Assembly (NCBI GenBank): GCA_004009845.1
Contig: RMBW01000023.1
Location: 248,001 to 312,000 of the forward strand
DNA: 64,000 nucleotides
From: Davidsoniella eucalypti
Taxonomy: Eukaryota; Ascomycota; Sordariomycetes; Microascales; Ceratocystidaceae
Direction of reading: 5' to 3'
Positions within the stretch are counted from its first letter, which is position 1; each line of letters begins with the position of its first letter. The translations under genes were made by a program, and so were the position numbers. Below the pieces are notes generated by a model. The model worked only from the letters and a program-made list of their open reading frames with translations, was not told the DNA's origin and ran no database searches. Shown piece after piece: positions 45,110-55,578 of this stretch.

Positions 45110-46042
45110 TTTGCAAAGTATGGTAAGATTGGCAGAGTACCAAGTATTCGTTTTACACGCTGCGATAGGCAATGAAAATAGATAGATATACAGCGATGGT
45201 TGATATAGTGATAGTTGATACTATGGATCAGATATGAAAGTAGTAATAAGTGGTCATATATATACAATGTATCTGATAGCAGCTGCGGCGCAACGGTGTT
45301 TGCAATTACGCTTTGTCAGGTTGACGAACCAAGGAGGGGTAGCTAGCAGCTTCTTAGCTCCTTCTAGGTACGGCACTCACATTGGTTAGTAGGCATATAT
45401 TTCTACAGCTACCTAATACATGACAGACAAAAAGAGGCTAATTGCTGCAGTCTGTCCACTGTTCTTTGATTAGTCAATAGCATCGGTCTCTTTTAATTGG
45501 TCTTAAGTTACTAAGATCTTTAGGGTTCTTGGTGGGCTTTTCCTCCTTTTTCCAGGGTTTTAATTTATTTCTGACGTATCCGGTTTCTAGACGAGAATCT
45601 TCGAATGAAGGCATAATAACTATATAGTGTTACACACATCAAATTTGTAGATATAGCGGTAGAAATATGCATGGTTATATGTTAATCATTACACAGTATT
45701 TATTTGGATATATATAACTATTGGAATCATTCACCTCCGTATTCGAGAAGCAATACAGCCATTTGCGAGCCAATTCGTACGTTTTACCATATCGAACCCC
45801 CGATATCTAGAAATGAAAACGGACAAAGCATATGGAATCACCAGATACGGCGTGGCTTTTTCCGTCCCAAGCAAATGAGAATAAGCATATCAAACTTAGC
45901 TTTGTAGGCTAGCTCATTAGAGAAAAATGTTGAACCAGTGTATAGAAGTGAGCATTAGAAGTGAGCATTAGCAAACAAGAACTATGTATGATATTAGAAG
46001 AGCTACCAACTACCAAACAACTAAAGATGTGATATATTGAAT
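45110..46042. other. Intergenic, no gene seen
   Basis: AT-rich spacer with one short direct repeat (45944-45969). No gene is supported. Confidence 0.55.
45944..45969. repeat. 13-base direct tandem duplication
   Basis: AGAAGTGAGCATT occurs twice back to back. Confidence 0.9.
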
Positions 46043-48352
46043 TTACACAAGAGCTCGTTCAAGATACAATCGTTTCGAGTTCTGTTCTACTTCAGCATCA
46101 ATCAATGGCCTCTTTCTCTTTCTATACGGTGGCCAATCCAGAATTATAGCCATATCAAAATCAATGATCATTAACTTCCCTGTTTGAGAGTCTTGGAGAA
46201 TATTTCTCTCTTCAAGATCGCCGTGTTCAATACCGCACTCTGCCATTTGTGAAACCATATCTCTAAGATGACTATAGCTTCCCTTTGGCAACTCTATGAT
46301 AGACTCGCCAGCATAAGCAAGTAGAAGGACATGCTTATAATCATGAAATCTCAAAGGAATCCCCATCTTCAACGTGATACTCCCAAGACAAACAGGAACT
46401 ACAGTTCCTTGGAGATTCCTGAGCTTTGAATAGACAATGAGCTCCTTTTGAAGTAGCCATGTATCCTCACTCTCAAAGCCTTTGCCAACCAATGTATAGC
46501 CATATGGATATACTGTGAGCTTGAACAAGGCCCCAACAGCACCATGTTTATCCAGATCTTCACAGCCATTATCGAGATTTGTATCCATTTGGATCTTGAT
46601 AGCATTCAAAAACTGAGAGAAACTCAAGGGATGACGTTGGCCTTTAGTATCCTCAGTAGCTTGCTGGTGAGATGGGTAATTTGGGCAGTTTTGGTCAAAC
46701 TCAAAACCATAGACCAGGCCATATAGACACTGTTGTGTACAGTAACTAGAAAGGGGAGGGCAAGCAGTATGTTCTTGGGGTCGAAAAGGCAAACTACCAT
46801 GACCCCCTCCTCCTTCTGTGTTACTATCATCACCATCACTTAGCCCGGGAGTATCTGGATGGGCCTCTGGGCTTAGATGTGGACCTGCTTCACCTGATGT
46901 ATCATCTTCATATGAACTTAGTAGAGAGCGTATTTGAGACCTTAATGCCTGAATCTCGCTTAAACTGAGTTTTTGCTGTTGAAGTGATAGGAGCATCAGC
47001 GTCAAGATATAAGCAACTGGCGTCTGCTTGATACTTTCAATATGCTCCTCGATAATCTCAGGATCTACAGGGCCTTCATCTTGATTACGCAATGGAATAC
47101 TAGAGATTTGTTCTCTGGGAATACAGAGGGAGTAATGAACAGTGCTAGGGTTTGCCATATCAATACTCAAAAAAATGAAGGACTCGCCAGTCGTGATGTA
47201 TCCATATAGAAGCCCAGAGTTAATCATGTTATGATATACCTGTGTCACAGCAGAAGCAACAAAATGAAGACTATTTCTATTATTTTTCTCTTCAACGGAT
47301 TCATTCCAAGGTCTTTTTATACCCTCTTCGAGACTGTTATAGAAGAAGGATGGATCTGAAGTAGAAAGATGGTCTAGGGCTGCTCGAAGCTGAACAGGAG
47401 GGAGCTTATGAGCTGCCTTGTACTCCACAATGAAGAGTAGCTTTTCGATTTTGACAGGTCTAGGAGTCATCAGGGAGTCTTGGGGATCCCGAGAGATGCC
47501 TTGACTGATATTAAAATAGAAGGGCCGAGAAGTTGAAGGTGTCTCGCTAGGAGCACTGGATGAAGCAGCCCTTTTCCTACCAGATTGATGTTTTCTGGCT
47601 CATCCGAAGATCTAGATAGATCCGTTGAGGCCTGGGTCTGAGGCTCTAGTAGATCCCGGAGTTGAGAATCTACTGAATCTTGGAAGTGTTGCTGCTCTGA
47701 TGCTCTCTGCTGACGTCTTTGAATCTCGTTGACATATCGTGTGTTCGAATTGAATATTACTTCTTCGACTCCATTATGGGCCGTAGTTGTCTTGTCATAT
47801 CGTTTGTGTTGTAGATAAATATTGATAGCTTCCTGGACATGATCCTCAATGGCAGCTTTGGAAATTTTGACCACGTCGTTCTCACTGGATTGCTACGCAC
47901 TGCGTAATTTACTCTGGGTAACAGCAGTTGCTTTGAAATCATCAAATAAAAGTTGCTGTCCAAAGACGGATTGAAACTCTGAAAACTTCTGCTCATGAAT
48001 GCCTCGGAAGTCTGACCAGGATTTGAGAAGATGTGGATATGATCGTTTAGCAACCCCCTGTTGTGAGCCGAGACAATACCGTCTCTATTTTGAAGGTTTG
48101 GAAGTTGAGAGCAAAGCCGTTATAGATGAAAGTTGCAAATGTTGTTTTTCTGGTTAGGCGTTCGCTTTTCTCAGCTCTCTGTTCAGCTTCTCGAGCTCTC
48201 TGTTCAGAAGCTTTTGCCTCCCGATCCCTTTGCTAAGATATTGAAAACGAGTTAGATCTAAATTTTGTGCTAAGGAGCCTACATTTATGTGAGTAATTAC
48301 TAACCTTGAATAGCTCAAATATTTCTTCTTTGGATAATTTAGATACATCCAT
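46043..48352 (-). pseudogene. Fungus-specific protein-kinase-like gene with stops and a frame change
   Basis: The intact 3' part (47470-46043, 475 codons) matches a widely expanded fungal kinase-like family. KLLFIVEYKAAHKLP and a TTGESFIFL strand form its nuclease- or hydrolase-like middle. It has YCTQQCLYGLVYG, then LVGKGF and HGDLEERNIL with a DFDMA motif standing in for HRD and DFG of true kinases. The 5' part can be traced to an ATG at 48352. MDVSKLSKEEIFELFK joins QRDREAKASEQRARE across a 72-base intron (48304-48233), giving a coiled-coil-like start. In the same frame lie a TAA (48047-48049) and a TAG (47893-47895). Between 47895 and 47600 the match must change frame, and a TGA (47600-47602) precedes KHQSGRKRAASSAPSE. 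TAA, TAG and TGA could each arise from CAA, CAG and CGA by C-to-T change. Function in relatives is unknown; a defence or incompatibility role is only conjecture. Confidence 0.7.
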
Positions 48353-49253
48353 GATGTTTGGCAGCTTTTAGTTAAGAAAAGTAGAGAAAATATTAAATTA
48401 CCTCTATTCATCAAATCACGGTATGTTGCTTAGTCAGTCAAGTACTCATGCCACGCCCCACATTAACATGCTACATCGCTATTTTCGCGTCAGACTTCCC
48501 ACCTTCTTCTTTACGAGCTATCTTTAGCAATGGCCAAAAAATGAAATATATCCATGTATCATCTGATTTACGCGCTGCTATTATTGAACAACATACTGAA
48601 AAAGTAGATATCTAAGAAAGGTATCTTTGTTGATGGTCAGCCAAAATTATGACATGGAGAGCTTAGGAATATGCTAATTTCACTGGCTGGAAGACGTCAA
48701 CATCAAGAGTCTAAAGGAGATAGGTTGTATGATGATGTTGTAGTGCTAGCATTTCAAGATAAATTCAAAAAGCTTCATGAATTGAAGGCCTTCTTTTTTG
48801 CATGTACAACTACAAATGATGTAAATAGCTTATATTGGAAAGAAGCCGCACCCAACGTTATCCACCACTCGACTTCCTGACTGCAATTGCGGTTTATATG
48901 GTCCCCTCGTATGGGTTCACAATTGGAGATTATGGAATTGGAGAACAACTGGGCTAGACTTTGCTCTCCCAGTCGGTTAAAGGCGGCTACTATAGGCGTG
49001 GATGTTCAAAATATGATCACACGTACATATAATTCCATTCTCCAAATCATACATGAGAGGTGCATAGAATGTGTGTTGTTGATAGGGAGAAGGTAGTTGT
49101 TGCTTAGTATTGGAAACAAATACCAATCCACGTGTTATAACTATTTCTTTGTTTCATAGACTCTTCAACACTTAGATTTATCATCTCCTCAATATCACCG
49201 CTCGATTTCACCCGACCTCTGCTATTGTACATTTGATAAGTTACAGTACCACG
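48353..49253. other. Spacer with one coding-like remnant; promoter of the carboxylase gene
   Basis: A plus-strand frame at 48671-48880 reads GDRLYDDVVVLAFQDKF and LHELKAFFFACTTTNDVNS, which looks protein-like, but upstream frames are interrupted. I do not recognise it. The last 150 bases form the promoter of the carboxylase gene. Confidence 0.4.
48671..48880 (+). pseudogene. Possible gene remnant, unrecognised
   Basis: A 69-codon frame has balanced composition (LAGRRQHQESKGDRLYDDVV, then LAFQDKFKKLHELKAF) unlike the AT-rich spacers around it. There is no start context, domain or continuation. It may be a piece of a lost gene next to the kinase-like pseudogene. Confidence 0.25.
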
Positions 49254-51416
49254 ATGAGGCCCCTAAAGCAAAAGTCACGATGCCTTACTCGCCAACTCTC
49301 AGCTGTCCACAGCAGCGCTCCTATATCAACAACCACATCCAATGCCGTGACCCCGATAACGTCGTTGATTATTGCCAACCGCGGAGAGATTGCGATGCGG
49401 ATTCACCGGACCGCTGACCGCCTTGGGATCCGCACTGCAACGGTATATACTGATCCGGATGCTTCAGCACGACACGCCGCTGTCGGGATACACTCTTATA
49501 ACCTTGGCCCGGCGAACGGCTATCTCGACGGCGAGAAGATATTAAAATTAGCCAAGACTCATGGCTTCCAGGCTTTGCATCCGGGTTATGGATTCCTATC
49601 GGAGAATCCTGCCTTTGCTGCCCGTTGCCAGGAAGAAGGCATCGTGTTTGTTGGCCCGCCTGCCCAAGCCATCGCGGACATGGGCCACAAAGCCCGCTCT
49701 AAGCAGATCATGGAAGCATCAGGTGTCAAGTGTGTTCCTGGCTATCATGGTGCCGACCAGGCTGACCATCAGCTACAAGACCACGCTTCTGCCATGGGGT
49801 TCCCCATCTTACTAAAGAGTGTTCGAGGCGGTGGCGGCAAAGGCATGCGTATCGTCCGAAACGTAGAAGAGTTCAAACCACAGCTTCAGAGTGCACGTGC
49901 TGAAGCTAGAGCAAGCTTTGGCGAGGGCGGCGAGGTGATGCTTGTTGAACGATATATTGAACGTCCGCGCCACATCGAAGTACAAGTCTTTGCTGATCGT
50001 CATGGAGGCTGTGTTGCTCTCGGTGAACGTGATTGCAGTATCCAGCGACGCCACCAAAAGGTTTTGGAAGAGGCCCCGGCTCCAGATCTCGATATCGCTA
50101 TTCGGCATGATCTTTGGGCAAAGGCTCGGACAGCCGCCCTGGCTGTGGGATATGTTGGCGCTGGAACGGTTGAGTTTATCCTGGATAAGGATACTGGCGA
50201 TTTCTTCTTCATGGAGATGAACACACGTCTTCAAGTAGAGCATCCCGTGACTGAAATGGTCACGGGTACGGACCTTGTTGAATGGCAAGTTCGTATTGCG
50301 GCTGGCGAGCATCTTCCTTTGACACAGGATCAGATTGAGCAGGCCATATCAAAACGCGGAGCTGCAATTGAAGCTCGTATCTACGCAGAAAAGCCTAGTG
50401 AAGGCTTCATGCCAGACTCTGGTCGTTTGGTTCATCTCCGTACCCCAACCACGACACCTGATGTTCGGATCGATGCTGGATTTGGTATGGGTGATGTTGT
50501 GACCGAGGCTTACGACGGTATGATAGCCAAGCTTATCGTGCGAGCAGACGATAGAGAAACCGCAATCCGGAAGTTAGGAATGGCCTTGGAAGATTACGAG
50601 GTCGTCGGTCTTTCGACAAACATCGAGTTTTTGAAGAGAGTATGTCGTCAGCCAGCCTTCATCAAAGGGGACGTTGAGACTGGCTTCATCAACAACTTCC
50701 AAGACGAGTTGTTTGCACCGGAGACATATCCAGATGAGGTTTTTGCGCAGGCAGCTCTTTCTCTTCTAGAGGGCCTCGAATCCACGCGTGATCTCACCAC
50801 CAATAGTGCCCATGGTCCAGCACTTGGATTTGCTTCTTTATCGAAAGTCGGCCAGAGAGAGTTCATTCTTCGTGCTGTTGATAGTCAAAGCAAACAAGAT
50901 ATCGAGGCTGTCGTCAAAATCACCCAGTCTGGACCACAACGCTACGATATGTCAGTCTCGCGGAACGGCAACACCCAGATATACGCCGGTGTCACTACCT
51001 CAAGAACAGATTCAGCTCGCACCTCGCTGTTCCCAACTCAACGTATCACCAGTAGTATTATCCGGCATGCGGCTGATGACGCAAGACTAACCATTTTTCA
51101 ACATGGAATTCGGTATGAGATTGAACTTCGCCAACCGGGATGGTTCGTCGGAGCTCTAGGCAAAAAAGAGGTTGCAGGTGGAGTGATAGCTCCAATGCCA
51201 TGCAAAATCTTGAGAGTGGAAATTGAAGAGGGCCAGGAAGTGAAACGCGGTGATCCTATCGTGGTCATTGAATCTATGAAGATGGAGACAGTAATCAAGG
51301 CTCCACGCGACGGTAAGGTGGCGAAGCTTCCGCATCGTGCTGGTGATATCTGCAAGGCTGGAACTGTTCTGGTAGAGTTTGAAGAGACCGAACAAGAAGG
51401 TGAAGATAAGAAATAA
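49254..51416 (+). CDS. mccA: 3-Methylcrotonyl-CoA carboxylase, biotin-containing alpha subunit (720 aa)
   Basis: MCC carboxylates 3-methylcrotonyl-CoA in mitochondrial leucine breakdown; this subunit carries the biotin carboxylase and biotin carrier domains. The start at 49254 gives a basic, Ser/Thr-rich mitochondrial presequence (MRPLKQKSRCLTRQL, about 1-38). The biotin carboxylase begins ITSLIIANRGEIAMR. It has the ATP-grasp glycine loop RGGGGKGMRIV, EVMLVERYIERPRHIEVQV, the active-site block FMEMNTRLQVEHPVTEM and a carboxylase C-domain with SGRLVHLRTP. After a linker, the carrier domain ends with VVIESMKMETVIKAP, whose Lys676 is the biotinylation site. The C-terminus is acidic and basic (EFEETEQEGEDKK). 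No intron is seen. The partner beta subunit is not in this window. Propionyl-CoA or acetyl-CoA carboxylase is unlikely from length and arrangement. Confidence 0.94.
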   Translation: MRPLKQKSRCLTRQLSAVHSSAPISTTTSNAVTPITSLIIANRGEIAMRIHRTADRLGIRTATVYTDPDASARHAAVGIHSYNLGPANGYLDGEKILKLAKTHGFQALHPGYGFLSENPAFAARCQEEGIVFVGPPAQAIADMGHKARSKQIMEASGVKCVPGYHGADQADHQLQDHASAMGFPILLKSVRGGGGKGMRIVRNVEEFKPQLQSARAEARASFGEGGEVMLVERYIERPRHIEVQVFADRHGGCVALGERDCSIQRRHQKVLEEAPAPDLDIAIRHDLWAKARTAALAVGYVGAGTVEFILDKDTGDFFFMEMNTRLQVEHPVTEMVTGTDLVEWQVRIAAGEHLPLTQDQIEQAISKRGAAIEARIYAEKPSEGFMPDSGRLVHLRTPTTTPDVRIDAGFGMGDVVTEAYDGMIAKLIVRADDRETAIRKLGMALEDYEVVGLSTNIEFLKRVCRQPAFIKGDVETGFINNFQDELFAPETYPDEVFAQAALSLLEGLESTRDLTTNSAHGPALGFASLSKVGQREFILRAVDSQSKQDIEAVVKITQSGPQRYDMSVSRNGNTQIYAGVTTSRTDSARTSLFPTQRITSSIIRHAADDARLTIFQHGIRYEIELRQPGWFVGALGKKEVAGGVIAPMPCKILRVEIEEGQEVKRGDPIVVIESMKMETVIKAPRDGKVAKLPHRAGDICKAGTVLVEFEETEQEGEDKK

Positions 51417-51684
51417 TGAGACGGGAGAGATATTGCACAGAAGTAGCTACTTTCTGTTCTTCGTCATAGCTCTATAGCTCCATAAGATAAATGAATTAAA
51501 AATAAATAAAAAACCTACCTTCTGTAGCAGGTGTGTAGACGTTAAATATATAGTTATATGAATCGATATGTAACCACTATAAAACTACAATCGCTCCCTT
51601 CACTCTGAATACTATCAACCAATGATGCCCAAGCGCCTCACGACCTAAAATACATATATACATAGCCCTTTATTTGTACAGAAT
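51417..51684. other. Convergent 3' spacer with a 15-base repeat word
   Basis: The carboxylase and siroheme-pathway genes end 268 bases apart, tail-to-tail. The word TAGACGTTAAATATA (51536-51550) is identical to part of the repeat at 7301-7374. Confidence 0.6.
51536..51550 (+). repeat. Word shared with the dispersed repeat tail
   Basis: TAGACGTTAAATATA matches the tail of the repeats at 7301-7374 and 11532-11605 exactly over 15 bases. The flanks do not clearly match, so it may be a relic or chance. Confidence 0.35.
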
Positions 51685-53429
51685 TTATGACAAAGCTTCG
51701 ATGTCCTTGAGAACACCTAGCTCCAGACCAGTGAAGCCTTCCTCGACCGTCCATTTTTTATCAGCATCGCCAGCTATTGGCAGGTTAAGAACCCCGCAAG
51801 CCGCACCAACGACCAGAAGTCCTGGTGGACGCGAGCCTTCAGTCTCGATGGCATGTGCAACATGTGATAATGTGGTACGAATGATGCGCTGGTCGGGGCA
51901 CGTGGCGCGCTCGATAACGGCACAAGGAGTAGTTAATGGGTAAAGAGAACGCTGAGGTTTCCCGTCCACAGCTTCGAGTTCGGAGGGGAGATACTCAGTC
52001 AGCTCGCCTACTAAAGCAGAAATGCGATGAAGGGCCATCAGGAACACGGTTGTCCGAGTTGATACAAAAGTCGGCGGCACCGGAGCTGCTCCCTTCTTTC
52101 CCGTGCCAGTGCAGACAAGCACCTGGTCGGCGACATCTCTCTGTGTAGCTGGAATGCCAGCAAAGAGTGGCGCGGACAGCGCACTAGTCATTCCAGGCAG
52201 CACTGTAACATCATCGCCAGCGCCATGCTCACGGAAGAAAGCAACCTCCTCTCCACCACGGCCATATATGTACGGATCACCCTGTTTTAAACGCAGGACA
52301 GTCTTGCCAGAACTCCAGGCGGCAAGGGCGAGTGTGTGCAGCTCAGCTTGGGCGGCGTCAGCATTACCGGGGAATTTGCGGGCGATGGTCACGGGGGTCC
52401 GACGCGGAATCAAGGCAAGTACGCCGGCGGGCACAAGCTTGTCGGCAAGAATGACATCGGCGCTTTGGATAGCGTGGAAAGTGGCGCGGGTTAGGAGATC
52501 GGGGTGGCCGGGGCCAGAGCCGGCGAGAATGATCCTCCCCTGCTTAGCTAGAGGTGGCTGAGGAATCGACTCGGCCGTAGCAGTAACGGTTCTGTCGTCG
52601 AGTGGGAGTTCTGGAGCGCTAAGAACGCTTGCGATAGTTTCATCGTCGATGACAGCCAGCTTACGCAATGGCCAGTACTCACAGACCTGAGCAAGCCACC
52701 GGAGACGACGTCCCTTGAGTGCGGCAGGCGAGCCTTCTTTGACGAGCTTGTTGAAGCTGGCGTCCTGGTCCAATGCCTCGTCTTGGTCCACGACTTGATT
52801 CTCTTCCGAGATAATGCCTCGTCTCACGGCACCGAGTTTTTTGGCGGCACATCCAAGCCCGGACGGCAAAGATGATGCAATTTCACGGCGAATGCGTGAC
52901 GCAAGCTTACATCCAGCGCCGTTTGTCGTGACGCCGATTTGTAACGGGCCGTCTGTGTGTACACTAAGAAGGGAAAAGGTGCACAAGCTCGGATCATCTA
53001 CTACATTGACGGGGATGCGGTTTCTTCTACAGAGGTTTGCGATTTGAGCACCTACGAGATAAGTTAGTTTCCCTATGAGTACTCCAAACCCCATGGTTCA
53101 GTGTTTCACAACGTACTGTGCTCGGTTCGTGATCCGGCGGTCACAAATACAGTGTCCACAACACCGTTGACTTCCGGTCGTCCCAACGTGAGCACATGCT
53201 CATCACGGAACGGCTCCTGGATCCACGTCACTTTGCCTTTGTCGATCAATACTTGCAAATTGTGGTGGAGTGGCACTGGCTCAGATTGTGGCGATGATTC
53301 TTGGACACCAACCAAGATGACAGAGGCACCGGCGGTGATCGATTGGTTGCAGCGAGTGGCGGCTAACGGGGTCGGATGGACTACTAGATGTACATTTCCC
53401 GCACATTGAAGAGCAGCGAGCAGAGACAT
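51685..53429 (-). CDS. MET1: Uroporphyrinogen-III C-methyltransferase with siroheme-synthase N-domain, Met1 type (559 aa, 2 exons)
   Basis: Exons 53429-53117 and 53051-51685 join across a 65-base intron (GTACGT..CGTAG) and give 559 residues. Met1 makes precorrin-2 from uroporphyrinogen III with SAM, the first step to siroheme, the cofactor of sulfite and nitrite reductases. The N-terminal part (about 1-160) resembles the NAD-binding Met8-like dehydrogenase region (NVHLVVHPTPLAATRC, then RRNRIPVNVVDDPSLCTFSL). The methyltransferase starts at about residue 275 with GRIILAGSGPGHPDLLT. It continues with ADKLVPAGVLAL, RLKQGDPYIYGRGGEE, VLPGMTSALSAPLFAGIP and TVFLMAL, all typical tetrapyrrole-methylase blocks. 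The ATG at 53429 starts MSLLAALQCAG directly; longer upstream starts would add unsupported sequence. Whether the N-domain is active as dehydrogenase or chelatase is not settled by sequence. Confidence 0.93.
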
Positions 53430-54014
53430 GGTGAAGATGCTCGTCAGTCGGGTCGAAAGGCAGCTGCTGTGAAAGTTGGGGTCACAAGGCTCACTCTGCC
53501 GTCTATAATGCCGTCCGAAGTATTGTCTCAAGTTTAGTCTGACTAATTCCAGTTGCTGGTTCAAGCGAAGACAGAGACGTATATCAAGAGCTGTGAGAGC
53601 AATTATATGTAAAGACAAGAAGAGCTTATCCAAGTATTCGAACACAGCTTCAAATAGACTTTGTAGAAAACAAACATAAAGATGTTCAGCCCGCTTCCAA
53701 CCCATTTTCAAAACAAAGAGTCAGACCCGTCACTTCTAGAACTTTTATTTCCATTCTCGGCACACTGTCCATAAATCTTGATTAGGCAATATCCCCATGA
53801 ATTTTGTGTTAGTGTGGATTGCGAACGCAGCATTTTACAAAAACGTCATTTTAGCCTTTTATGTTGTCAGCCAATCAAAAGCTATTAATTGGTGAAATCA
53901 TCACAAGCCAAGCACGCCATCACTGTGAGCAACAGACAAGACAGACCCTAATTTGAGGATTTTGCAAGAGGGTTATTCTTTTAAGACAGACTATTCATCG
54001 AATACCTCTGATTC
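53430..54014. other. Promoter of the siroheme gene, no gene seen
   Basis: Spacer between the divergently read siroheme and RRM genes, ending at a LINE tail. No gene is supported. Confidence 0.5.
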
Positions 54015-54110
54015 GTTGCATCGCTCGTTTGTTTTCTGTTTTTTTCTTTTGTAATTTTCTGGACCTCGATTAGGAGGCCAGGGTCTCGACGTCTAATAAA
54101 TAAATAAATA
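54015..54110 (+). mobile_element. Short LINE 3' end with TAAA tail
   Basis: TTGCATCGCTCGTTTG, then GGGTCTCGACGTCTAATAAA and TAAATAAATA, match the 3' UTR of the LINE at 7454 (there TTGCATTGCTCGTTTC and CTTCGACGTCTA, read on the minus strand). The copy lacks about 60 bases before the tail and is 5'-truncated to about 100 bases. It sits in the shared promoter region of two genes. Confidence 0.65.
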
Positions 54111-54677
54111 TACTACGCTATTCACCAAAAAGAGAAAAGGACAAGATAAATATCTTGGTCTTTATTTAAACCTTTTAACTTATTTTTGAAATTTCTTTAG
54201 TTGACTGAATTTTTGCACCACGAGATATTGACAGCCAGATCTTCAGTAGAGAAGTCCATGAGGAAAGCTTTCGAATTACAAGGATATTGTTAACCCTATA
54301 TATCTAACCCTACTGATAAGAAATATCCTAGTGAGTGGATCAATTAGTGTCGAATTTTCTACAGCCTTGTGAAAGTAAACAATCCAAGGTATAGCAAGGC
54401 TAAGATGGCGTAGGATAATCACAATCAAACCAAACTTCAGGTTTGCTCCCACATGCTAGTATTTCTTGAGATTGAAAAAAACTCTGCTCCTTTACAAGTG
54501 GACAAATCATAATACGGATATGGACTTTATCATTAAAGACAGCTCCATAACTTCTCAGTGAAATATCTACGCCATATTATCATCGCCAACTCCATACCCC
54601 CATTTTGGCGAGTAAGCTAAGCCTTCTGTTTCGAAATAAATACAACTCTTTGATTACATCCGACGCAGTACATCAAA
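54111..54677. other. Promoter of the RRM gene
   Basis: AT-rich sequence upstream of the ATG at 54678. No other feature is supported. Confidence 0.5.
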
Positions 54678-55578
54678 ATGCCCGACTCGCGCACTCCATC
54701 TCGCAGTAGATCGCCAACTAGGCCGCAAGGTGCTGCGCGATCCCCTAGCCGCACCCGTACAAACCAACGTCGCCGCTCTTATTCACCTCTGAACTCGCCA
54801 TCTCGTTCGCGATCTAGATCCCGCTCGAGGTCTTATAGTACCGCCAGAAGCGATAGCCGTAGCCGCTCGCGTAGTTACTCTAGATCTCGGTCACGGAGCC
54901 AGTCTCGTAGTCCAAACTCAGGTTCTGCCCAGAAGAGCACCAAGGTTGTAATTGAACGGCTATCTAAGAACGTCAATGAGGATCACCTCCGAGAGATATT
55001 CGGAAGCTTTGGCGATATTGATGACTTGGACATGCCAAAAAACTCTTGTGAGTAACCGATAAAGAGATATATATGCTCCCTCAACCGAATATGGGTTCAC
55101 TATGCTTTATGGGGCGTAGCTGAAATATATTTTCCGCCGTGATATTATATATGCTAACAAATATAAAGTCGGCGAGAGTCGTGGCACTGCCTATATACTA
55201 TACCGCAATGAAAAGGATGCTGAAGCTGCCATTGCGCATATGCATGAAGCACAACTAGATACATCAACGATACATGTATCGATCGTTCTCAAGGGATCCC
55301 GGCTTGATCGAATGCCCCCACAAGCTCAATCCAATGGTCGCCGTGGAGGAGGTGGAGGTGGAGGTGGAGGAGGAGGAGGAGGTGGTGGTGGTTTTAAGCC
55401 TGCTGCTGGCGGACGTATAGGTGGCGGACGTGGTGGTGCCAACGGAAGAAACCGAGGTAGAGAACGCAGAGGCGATATATACCGACCAGATGATAGCCCA
55501 AGGCGAGGAGCTCGTACTGGCCATAATACGCGTATGCGAAGCAGATCTCGGAGTAGAAGTATCGATGCCCGGAGATGA
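54678..55578 (+). CDS. RNPS1-like SR/RRM splicing-associated protein (259 aa, 2 exons)
   Basis: Exons 54678-55047 and 55169-55578 join across a 121-base intron (GTGAGT..ATAAAG, branch ATGCTAACAA) and give 259 residues. The first 80 residues are an Arg-Ser domain (SRSRSRSRSRSY and similar), a site for SR-kinase phosphorylation and for binding splicing partners in nuclear speckles. One RRM follows (about 88-165). RNP2-like VVIERLSKNV, a LREIFGSFGDIDDLDMP helix and RNP1-like SRGTAYILY are visible, and the intron splits the domain. After it comes a Gly tract of 16 residues, then RGG-like boxes (GGGRGGANGRNRGRERRG) and a second short RS tail (RMRSRSRSRS). This layout fits RNPS1-type exon-junction and splicing regulators. 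It could also be a related SR protein; the exact ortholog is uncertain. Confidence 0.88.
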
